From JBOGEN01 sp050743265 (GTDB lineage Bacteria; Actinomycetota; Actinomycetes; JBOGEN01), in assembly GCA_050743265.1 (NCBI GenBank), contig JBOGEN010000005.1, positions 1-46,490 on the forward strand: a DNA stretch of 46,490 bases, in the 5' to 3' direction. Below the pieces are notes generated by a model. It saw only the letters and a program-made list of their open reading frames with translations, was not told the origin of the DNA and did no database searches. This document shows positions 22,737 through 28,762 of the stretch, piece after piece (the stretch's first letter is position 1; the number at the start of each line of letters is the position of its first letter). A program made the translations under genes and the position numbers.

Positions 22737-24191
22737 ATGGCCCGAGGCAGCCGTGCCGCGGCCGCCCCCCGCCGGCGCTACCGGCGGACGGTGACCGTGA
22801 CTGCCGGGGCGGTGTCCGGCCTCGTCCTGCTCACCAGCATCACCGGGTACGCGCTGCTCACCCACTACGAGGGCAAGATCACCCGGGTCGACGCGTTCGC
22901 CGGCATCCACGACTCGCCCGAGCGCACGACGACGGAGGCGGAGAACTACCTCATCGTCGGCTCGGACAGCCGGGCAGGGCTCAGCCAGGGCGAGATCGAC
23001 GACCTGCACCTGGGCCGGGCCGCGGGCCGGCGCTCGGACACGATGATCCTCGCGCACGTGTCGAAGCAGCAGGACAAGGTGACGATGGTGAGCCTGCCCC
23101 GCGACTCGCTCGTCGAGATCCCCGGGCACGAGACGAGCACCGGCGACCGGGTCGAGCCCGGTATGGACAAGCTGAACGCCTCGTACTCGTTCGGCGGCCC
23201 TCAGCTCACGATCCGTACCGTGCAGAACGCGACGGGCATCGCGATCGACCACTACGTCGAGGTCAACTTCGCCGGGTTCATCGGCGTGGTCGACGCGCTC
23301 GGCACGGTCGACGTCTGCGTGCCGACCGCCGTCTCCGACCCGAAGAGCGGCCTCGAGCTGTCCGCGGGTCACCACGACCTGGACGGTGAGCAGAGCCTGC
23401 GGTACGTCCGGGCCCGCTCGATCGACGTCCGGGGCGACCTGGGCCGCATCGAGCGGCAGCAGAAGTTCATCGGCGCGATGATGCGCGAGGCGCTGAGCGC
23501 GGGCACGCTGCTCAACCCGCTCAGGCTCAAGAACTTCCTCGACGCCACGCTGCGCACCGTCCGCACGGATCCCGACCTCGAGCGGTCCGACATCATCGAC
23601 ATGGCCACCCGGCTGCGGGGCCTGGACCCCGAGCGGGTGCAGTTCCTCACCGTGCCGATCGCGAACCCCGACTACCGCGGCATCACTGAGCTCGGCTCCA
23701 CCGTGAAGTGGGACGACGCCGCCGCCAAGGACCTGTTCGGCCGCATCCGCGACGACCAGCCCCTGACCGGCCCGGTGGGCGGGAAGGATCGGGGCCCGGC
23801 GCGCGTGGAGGTGCGGCCCGGCGACATCCGGGTCGAGGTCGTCAACGCAACGGGTACGACCGGTCTGGCGAAGCGGTTCAGCGAGGACGCGGCGGATGCC
23901 GGGTTCGTCGTCGCCGCACCGCCTCCCGACGCCACCGGCGCCGACCCGGACGAGACGGTGAACGAGGACGAGACGGTGATCCGCTACGACCCGCGCTGGA
24001 GCCGGTCGGTGAAGACGGTGCACGCCGTCCTGCCGGACGCGACCCTGGAGAAGGTGCCGGGTCTCGGCGGGCTCTTCGAGATCGAGGTGGGCACCGGGTA
24101 CGCCGGGCTGGCCCCGATCGAGGTAGCCCCCGCGGGCTCGGAGGGCGGGGCGACCGAGGCCCACAGCGCCGCGGACACGGCGTGCACCTGA
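22737..24191 (+). CDS. LytR-CpsA-Psr (LCP) family phosphotransferase with LytR_C domain (LCP protein 2)
   Basis: The 484-residue protein has a short basic N-terminus, one membrane segment (TVTAGAVSGLVLLTSITGYALL), the LCP catalytic domain and a LytR_C domain (IRVEVVNATGTTGLAKRFSEDAADAGF). LCP motifs are YLIVGSDSRAGLSQGE, GRRSDTMILAHV, MVSLPRDSLVEIPG, VNFAGFIGVVDALGTVDVCVP and RYVRARSIDVRGDLGRIERQQKF. The GRRSDTMI and LGRIERQQ blocks hold the Arg/Asp residues for pyrophosphate and Mg binding. ATG 22737 is preferred over GTG 22719 because GGGAGG lies 8-13 nt upstream. It probably attaches a wall glycopolymer; the nearby GT2 and ABC operon give candidate polymers. Confidence 0.92.
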   Translation: MARGSRAAAAPRRRYRRTVTVTAGAVSGLVLLTSITGYALLTHYEGKITRVDAFAGIHDSPERTTTEAENYLIVGSDSRAGLSQGEIDDLHLGRAAGRRSDTMILAHVSKQQDKVTMVSLPRDSLVEIPGHETSTGDRVEPGMDKLNASYSFGGPQLTIRTVQNATGIAIDHYVEVNFAGFIGVVDALGTVDVCVPTAVSDPKSGLELSAGHHDLDGEQSLRYVRARSIDVRGDLGRIERQQKFIGAMMREALSAGTLLNPLRLKNFLDATLRTVRTDPDLERSDIIDMATRLRGLDPERVQFLTVPIANPDYRGITELGSTVKWDDAAAKDLFGRIRDDQPLTGPVGGKDRGPARVEVRPGDIRVEVVNATGTTGLAKRFSEDAADAGFVVAAPPPDATGADPDETVNEDETVIRYDPRWSRSVKTVHAVLPDATLEKVPGLGGLFEIEVGTGYAGLAPIEVAPAGSEGGATEAHSAADTACT

Positions 24192-24207
24192 TCGGGGAGC
24201 GCCTCGC

Positions 24208-24225
24208 GGGCGCCCGGCGGCGCCC
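24208..24225 (+). terminator. Hairpin terminator after LCP protein 2
   Basis: GGGCGCC (24208-24214), loop CGGC, GGCGCCC (24219-24225) form a perfect 7-bp stem 17 nt after the stop codon. There is no U-tract. Confidence 0.55.
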
Positions 24226-24266
24226 CCACCAGGGTCCCCGCCGTCCGGAAGACCCCGGTGCCGGGC

Positions 24267-24294
24267 TGCGACACGGGGGCCGCCACCCTAGACA
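24267..24294 (+). promoter_or_regulatory. Candidate promoter for LCP protein 3
   Basis: TGCGAC (24267-24272) and TAGACA (24289-24294) are separated by 16 nt and precede the ATG by about 40 nt, after the terminator of the previous gene. Confidence 0.35.
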
Positions 24295-24333
24295 TAGCGC
24301 CACCATCCACCCGCGGAGGGAACACGTACGGTC

Positions 24334-25485
24334 ATGAGCCAGTACCCCGACGGCTGGTTCCGGGACGATCCGGCTCCCCCGCCCGCCCAGCCGGCGCCGC
24401 AGCCCCAGGCGGCCCAGCGCTCGACCCTCCCCCCCGAGCTGAACCCCCGCGGCCCGCAGCGGCCCCCGAAGGAGCCCCGGCGCCGGCTGCGGATGCCCCG
24501 GATGCCCGGCGGCGGGTACGGGGGCCGCCGTCGGTGGCCCCGCATCCTGCTCGCGGTCGTGGTGGCGCTCGTCCTGCTGCTGCTCGCGCTGCTGCTGTAC
24601 GTGAACGCCTCGTTGCAGCGCATCGACGCCCTGCCGGCCAGCGACGCGCGCCCCGCTGACAACCCCGGGACGGACTACCTGATCGTCGGCTCGGACTCCC
24701 GGGCGGGGCTCTCGAAGGGCGACAAGTCCGCCTTCTCGACCGGGCGCGCGTCCGGGCGCCGGGCGGACACGATCATGCTCATGCACACCGGCAGCAACGG
24801 GACGACCCTGGTCAGCCTGCCACGGGACTCGTACGTGCCGATCCCTGGCGAGGGGCACAACAAGCTGAACGCGGCGTACGCCTTCGGCGGCCCGCAGCTG
24901 CTCACGAAGACCGTCGAGAACGTCAGCGGCGTCCGGCTCGACCACTACGTGGAGGTCGACTTCCGCGGCTTCGTCGACATCGTGGACGCCGTCGGCGGGG
25001 TGCGGGTGTGTCCCGACACCGCGATCTCGGACAAGAAGGCCGGCATCAACCTGCGCAAGGGCTGCCAGGAGGTCGAGGGCGGGAACGCGCTCGGCTACGT
25101 CCGGGCGCGCTACTCGGACCCACGAGGCGACCTGGGGCGCGTCGAGCGCCAGCAGGAGTTCCTCGCCGGATTGTCCGACAAGGTGGCCGGCCCCTCCGTG
25201 TTGGCCAACCCGTTCGCCGTGTGGGGCATGACGAGCGCAGGTCTCGACTCCGTCCGCGTGGACGAGGGCGACAACGTGCTCGACCTGCTGCGCTTCGCCC
25301 TGGCCATGCGGTCGGTGTCCGGCGGGTCCGGGATCACGACCACCGTGCCGATCGAGAACCCGGACTACCGCGTGGCCGGGGTCGGGTCGAGCGTGAAGTG
25401 GGCCCGCGCGGATGCGCTGCGCCTCTTCGACGCCTTCCAGGCCGACGAGAAGGTGCCCCGAGACATCCTCCCGCCGAAGGGCTGA
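24334..25485 (+). CDS. LytR-CpsA-Psr (LCP) family phosphotransferase without LytR_C domain (LCP protein 3)
   Basis: The 383-residue protein has a Pro/Arg-rich cytosolic N-terminus of about 65 residues, a membrane segment (ILLAVVVALVLLLLALLLYV), and an LCP domain. Motifs are YLIVGSDSRAGLSKGD, GRRADTIMLMHT, LVSLPRDSYVPIPGEGHNKLNAAY, VDFRGFVDIVDAVGGVRVCPD and GYVRARYSDPRGDLGRVERQQEF. It ends soon after the LCP domain and so lacks the LytR_C domain of the other two. Its core is closest in wording to LCP protein 2, suggesting local duplication followed by loss or gain of the tail. It converges on the 60-residue gene with 22 bp between. Confidence 0.92.
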   Translation: MSQYPDGWFRDDPAPPPAQPAPQPQAAQRSTLPPELNPRGPQRPPKEPRRRLRMPRMPGGGYGGRRRWPRILLAVVVALVLLLLALLLYVNASLQRIDALPASDARPADNPGTDYLIVGSDSRAGLSKGDKSAFSTGRASGRRADTIMLMHTGSNGTTLVSLPRDSYVPIPGEGHNKLNAAYAFGGPQLLTKTVENVSGVRLDHYVEVDFRGFVDIVDAVGGVRVCPDTAISDKKAGINLRKGCQEVEGGNALGYVRARYSDPRGDLGRVERQQEFLAGLSDKVAGPSVLANPFAVWGMTSAGLDSVRVDEGDNVLDLLRFALAMRSVSGGSGITTTVPIENPDYRVAGVGSSVKWARADALRLFDAFQADEKVPRDILPPKG

Positions 25486-25507
25486 CCCGCCCCCGGCCAC
25501 GCGGTGC

Positions 25508-25690
25508 TCACGCGAACGAGAACCCCAGGAAGCCGGCCAGCTCGCGGTACTCGGACTCCGGCAGGACGACCCGGGCGAGGTCCAGGATCGCCCGGGGGTC
25601 TTGGGCCGGTGGGCGCAGGACGAGGATCGCCTCGTCCTGCTCACTGCGGGTGATGATCAGGTGCTTATACGACCTGAGCACGATGCGCAT
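25508..25690 (-). CDS. 60-residue protein of unknown function
   Basis: This 60-residue product starts MRIVLRSYKHLIITRSEQDE and contains a Pro/Arg turn and an amphipathic C-terminal helix (AILDLARVVLPESEYRELAGF). It has no signal peptide and no membrane segment. Its ATG overlaps the stop of the LysM gene (TGATG), so it is translationally coupled to that gene and is unlikely to be a chance ORF. I do not recognise the family. Its place as the last gene of the repeat-protein/LysM operon suggests a cytosolic partner or regulator of those wall proteins, but this is inference. Confidence 0.7.
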   Translation of the reverse strand: MRIVLRSYKHLIITRSEQDEAILVLRPPAQDPRAILDLARVVLPESEYRELAGFLGFSFA

Positions 25691-26619
25691 CAGGTCCTCC
25701 CTTCCGAGGCCGGCGGCACACCTCTCCTGGGCGCGAGAGCTCGCGCAGACAGCGAGGGCTGTGTGCCGCCGATGAGCCCGGCGGTCTGGGTGGCCGCTTC
25801 CCGACGGCGCTGCCGTGCGGGTTCGGCGACCAAGGAGACGAGGACGAGGAGGCCGACGCCGAGCAGCGTCGCCTCCAGCCAGCCCGGCATGCCCGGGTAG
25901 GCGGTCGGGTCGTACGCGGAGTGCGCGCCCACACGGACGCCAGGCCCTGCTTCCCGGGCCTGCTGGGCCGGGAGAGCCTTCGCGTCCTGGACGGTGCTCG
26001 CAGCCAGCGCAGCCATCGCGGCCCGTGCCGCCTGCGCCGCCTCCGACGCGTTGACCGACATCCCGACCGGCGAGGACGCCGGTGGAGACGTCCGCTCCGC
26101 CCGTACGGGCTGCGCGGGTGCGGGGTGCAGCGTGAGCAGGGTACCCGGCCTGAGCACGTCCGGGTCCTGCCCGACCACGTGGTGGTTCGCCCGGTAGAGC
26201 GCCTTCCAGCCACCCCGGACGTCGAACCGTGCCGCGACCCCGCTCAACGTGTCACCGGACGCCACGCGGTGGATCTGCGGACGCGCCGCAGCACCTCCAC
26301 CGACCGGCACGAGTAGCGCGGTCCCGGGCAGGACGACGTCCGGGTCCGGGCCGATGGCCCGGCGGTTCTCCCGGTACAGGGCCTTCCAGCCACCCCGGAC
26401 GTCGAACCGGGCCGCAACCCCGCTCAACGTGTCACCGGACACCACCACGTGACGGACACGGTCCGGTTCGGTGGGCATCTCCTGCTGACGGGGCGACGAC
26501 GCGGACGTGACGTCCCCGGCAGCGGCCTGCGAGCCCGTGGGGGTCGAGGCGGACGCCTGAGCGGCCAACCCCCCCACGGCGAGCATGAGGCAGCCCGCCA
26601 AGAGCAACCTTGAGAACAT
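25690..26619 (-). CDS. Exported two-LysM protein with C-terminal membrane anchor
   Basis: The 309-residue protein has an N-terminal signal segment (MFSRLLLAGCLMLAVGGLAA, probable cleavage near AQASA). Two LysM domains follow at about 55-106 and 115-165; both contain SGDTLSGVAARFDVRGGWKALY. After a low-complexity Ala/Pro region comes one membrane helix (LEATLLGVGLLVLVSLVAE, about 248-267) and a basic tail. LysM domains bind N-acetylglucosamine chains of peptidoglycan, so the protein should bridge membrane and wall. The ATG has GGAAGGAAG upstream. It is the second gene of a minus-strand operon, 72 nt after the VVxPVVD protein and overlapping the 60-residue gene by 1 nt. Confidence 0.85.
   Translation of the reverse strand: MFSRLLLAGCLMLAVGGLAAQASASTPTGSQAAAGDVTSASSPRQQEMPTEPDRVRHVVVSGDTLSGVAARFDVRGGWKALYRENRRAIGPDPDVVLPGTALLVPVGGGAAARPQIHRVASGDTLSGVAARFDVRGGWKALYRANHHVVGQDPDVLRPGTLLTLHPAPAQPVRAERTSPPASSPVGMSVNASEAAQAARAAMAALAASTVQDAKALPAQQAREAGPGVRVGAHSAYDPTAYPGMPGWLEATLLGVGLLVLVSLVAEPARQRRREAATQTAGLIGGTQPSLSARALAPRRGVPPASEGRT
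26201..26440 (-). repeat. 180-bp internal duplication in the LysM gene
   Basis: The 60-bp blocks 26201-26260 and 26381-26440 differ at only two positions and are exactly 180 bp apart. They encode the conserved core of LysM 2 and LysM 1. The near-identity at DNA level, including third positions, points to recent duplication or ongoing gene conversion. Confidence 0.85.
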
Positions 26620-26691
26620 GAGTGCTTCCTTCCGGCGGCACGGGGCCGAGCCCCGGCCGCGACGCGGCGAGAGCAGCGAGGGAAGGAAGCG

Positions 26692-28161
26692 CTAGGCGGG
26701 AGAGACCGCAGGAAGGTACGTCCGCCAGATCGGACGCCAGGCGCCGCGACGGCGGCCCACGAAGAGGCACAGGAGAGCGACGGCCAGTACGGCCACCAGC
26801 ACACCGGCTTGGGCGGACGAACCCGCGCCGGCTCCGGACGAGGATGCGCCGGAGACCGGGACCGGCTCCACCGGGGGGGTGGGCAGGTCGACGCGGAACG
26901 AGTCGGCACCGGCCCCACCGACCAGCGTGGATCCGGCTAAGGCGTCAGCGGAGACGACCGGCAGGGCACCCGGGACCTGCGGGCCGAGGTATGGGGCCGG
27001 GTGGGTCATGCCGGCCGAGGGCGACGCCGCGGTCGGCTGGGACACGCCTGCTGCGGGGGTCCACCCGGACGGCGCGCCCGCAGCCCCGGAGCCGCCCTGG
27101 CCGGATGTACCGGCGTCCGACGGCGATCCGGCAGCGGGCAGCAGGGCCAGGCTGCCGGGCAGGGCGATCGGGAGGGAGACGGACCCTCCCGAGAGGACCG
27201 GGCCGAGCACGGGACCGACGAGGGGACCGACCACGGGGTCGACCACGGAGCCCGCGAGCTGGACCGTCGACCCGACGACGGGCCCGACCACACCGGTCGC
27301 CGACCCGACCACCGGAGTGACGACCCCGTCGACGACGGGGGCCACCACGGTGCGCACCACCGGGTCGACGACCGGAGCAACGACGGTGTGCACGACCGGG
27401 TCGACCACAGGGCCGACGACCTGATCGACCACCGGGGAGACCGTGCCCACGAGCCTGCCGACTGGTGCGGCGGTCCCGGCATCCGACAGCGCCGCGTCCG
27501 TCACCGGAGGGACAAGCGACCCCACCAGACCGGACGGCTCCGCCGCACCCGACCTGGTCGACGTCTGTGCGTCCGCGTGATCGTCCGTCGCCGGCACGGC
27601 GTCGGTCCGCACGATGCCCGTCGCGCCGTCCGTCAGGGAGGTGGCCGGCGTCGACGCCTGTTCGGGCTGGGATGGCCGGGTGGAGGCGTGGGTCTGGGAC
27701 GGCCGGGCTGCGGTGGGCTCGGTGCGCGTCACCACGTTCTCGGTCACCGACGCGACGGGGGAAGCGTCTCTCTGCTGTGCGGACGAGTGTCCGGCGACGT
27801 TGGACACCTTGCTCACGTCGGAGACCGTGCTCTCGACCGACGCGAGGAGCCCCGTCGACTTCGCGGCGGGCTCGGACTCGGTCGGCTCGGTCACGGCAGG
27901 CTCGGTCGCCACAGGCTCGGTCGCCACAGGCTCGGTCACGGCGGTCTCGGACTGCGCGGGGGGCTCCCCGGCCGACTCGCCTGCTGCGGTCTCCGGGTCG
28001 GCGACCTTGCCGATGAGGGAGGTCGCGTCCGGCACAGGGTCGGCAGCCTGGTCGGCACCGGCCGGCTGCGACATCACGAGAAGGGCGAGGAAGACGCCTG
28101 CCACGAGGAGCAGCACCGTCATGGCCCGCCAGCCAAGTCGGTACAGGTCGCTCCGGATCAC
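26692..28161 (-). CDS. Secreted repeat-rich single-pass wall protein (VVxPVVD repeats)
   Basis: The 489-residue protein starts with a signal sequence (WRAMTVLLLVAGVFLALLVM, probable cleavage after PAGA near residue 36). A Thr/Glu/Pro region follows (repeats of VATEP, about 74-95), then a Ser/Thr/Pro linker, then about 85 residues of VVxPVVD-type repeats (VVDPVVHTVVAPVVDPVV). A Gly/Ser/Pro stretch leads to one C-terminal membrane helix (AGVLVAVLAVALLCLFV) and a basic tail. GTG 28161 is chosen (TTG 28185 is the alternative); a G-rich ribosome site lies just upstream. There is no LPXTG motif, so anchoring is by the helix. I do not recognise a named family; a structural or adhesive surface role is inferred. 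Confidence 0.75.
   Translation of the reverse strand: MIRSDLYRLGWRAMTVLLLVAGVFLALLVMSQPAGADQAADPVPDATSLIGKVADPETAAGESAGEPPAQSETAVTEPVATEPVATEPAVTEPTESEPAAKSTGLLASVESTVSDVSKVSNVAGHSSAQQRDASPVASVTENVVTRTEPTAARPSQTHASTRPSQPEQASTPATSLTDGATGIVRTDAVPATDDHADAQTSTRSGAAEPSGLVGSLVPPVTDAALSDAGTAAPVGRLVGTVSPVVDQVVGPVVDPVVHTVVAPVVDPVVRTVVAPVVDGVVTPVVGSATGVVGPVVGSTVQLAGSVVDPVVGPLVGPVLGPVLSGGSVSLPIALPGSLALLPAAGSPSDAGTSGQGGSGAAGAPSGWTPAAGVSQPTAASPSAGMTHPAPYLGPQVPGALPVVSADALAGSTLVGGAGADSFRVDLPTPPVEPVPVSGASSSGAGAGSSAQAGVLVAVLAVALLCLFVGRRRGAWRPIWRTYLPAVSPA
27200..27445 (-). repeat. Tandem degenerate repeats encoding VVxPVVD units
   Basis: GACCGACGAC/GACCGGGTCGACCAC-like units of 12-24 bp repeat through this stretch and give the Val-Val-x-Pro-Val-Val-Asp pattern. 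All units are in frame. Confidence 0.7.
27883..27942 (-). repeat. 15-bp tandem repeat encoding VATEP units
   Basis: About four copies of GGCTCGGTCGCCACA-like units lie in tandem; the two central copies are identical. Unit length is five codons, so copy number can vary without a frameshift. Confidence 0.7.
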
Positions 28162-28489
28162 GTGGCCCCCCCGGCCCGTCCTCAAGCTCCAACTGTGTTT
28201 ATACCGCGGAGGGTGGCAGAAGTCCCGTCCAATCCGCTTATCGCGGCAGGAAGGACCCTCTCAGCCCGTCCCTGGTGCCCTGTCTCACGCGCGAGATCTC
28301 GTCCGCCGTTGCGGGCAAAGCCGTGCGAGAGCGGACATCTCGTGCCCCGCCCACCGGGATCTCCGGACAGTTCCGCGGTGAGTCCTTGCTCACCCGCGGA
28401 CTCCGTGAGATTGTCCAACGTGACCGTACGGATTGTGCGGCCTGGAGGTCGGGCGCCGGCAGGGTCCGCCCGAGAAGGAGAGGTACCAC
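28162..28489. promoter_or_regulatory. 328-bp divergent control region of the peptide/protease and wall-protein operons
   Basis: This is the longest gene-free stretch in the window. It holds TATAAA on the minus strand (28203-28198), a good -10 candidate for the VVxPVVD/LysM operon about 37 nt before its GTG. It also holds a 10-bp palindrome CGAGATCTCG (28292-28301), and an 11-bp inverted repeat TCCGCGGTGAG / CTCACCCGCGGA (28372-28400, one bulged base) that could be an operator or RNA hairpin. I could not place a convincing promoter for the plus-strand peptide. There is no ORF with coding character here. Confidence 0.5.
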
Positions 28490-28675
28490 ATGCAGGAGCT
28501 CAGCATGCACGAGCTGGACAGGGAGAGCGTCGAGCTGCTCCCCAGCCGCGAGGCGCTCGGTTGCTACGGCGGTGGCGGGTGGAGCGTCGAGGACGTGCAG
28601 AACAACGAGCAGAACGGCCTCGTCAACGTCAACGCGCTCAACTTCAACCACAGCGGCCTGATCGTCGTCGGCTAA
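28490..28675 (+). CDS. 61-residue candidate precursor peptide
   Basis: The product splits into an acidic leader-like half (residues 1-24, six Glu/Asp in the first 21, with the pattern ELDRESVELLPSREALG) and a distinct tail. The tail has Cys25, Gly27-30, Trp31 and a C-terminal Asn-rich segment in which Asn alternates with hydrophobic residues (N46, N48, N51, N53), ending SGLIVVG. Seven of the last 24 residues are Asn. ATG 28490 has a strong ribosome site (AAGGAGAGG, spacing 6). The gene is followed by a hairpin and then by a PqqD/RRE-M50 membrane protease, an arrangement expected for a ribosomally made, processed peptide. I know no named family for it and see no modification enzyme. Confidence 0.75.
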   Translation: MQELSMHELDRESVELLPSREALGCYGGGGWSVEDVQNNEQNGLVNVNALNFNHSGLIVVG

Positions 28676-28690
28676 CAGCCGACCGGGCTT

Positions 28691-28728
28691 GGTGCGGCGG
28701 TGGGGGGCTCGCCCCTCGCCGCCGCACA
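28691..28728 (+). terminator. Strong hairpin (attenuator) between peptide and protease genes
   Basis: GTGCGGCGG (28692-28700) pairs with CCGCCGCAC (28719-28727), and inner GGGG pairs with CCCC (28712-28715), with a short mismatch between the two helices. It lies 17 nt after the peptide stop codon and has no U-tract. It would terminate most transcripts or stabilise the peptide mRNA, keeping peptide levels above protease levels. Confidence 0.7.
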
Positions 28729-28762
28729 CCGTTCTGGCGAGTGATGACCTGGCGAGGCGGGG

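Noticed and set aside
26589..26619. Lipobox LLAGC at residues 6-10 of the LysM protein
   Set aside because: The hydrophobic core before the Cys is only about five residues, while a normal signal peptide continues past it to AQASA.
26880..26900. LPTPP near the C-terminal helix of the VVxPVVD protein as a sortase signal
   Set aside because: It does not match LPXTG and the Thr-Gly cleavage pair is missing. Membrane anchoring by the helix is the simpler reading.
28433..28489. Upstream GTG start giving a 80-residue version of the small peptide
   Set aside because: The strong AAGGAGAGG site lies directly before ATG 28490, and the extra residues have no leader-like character.
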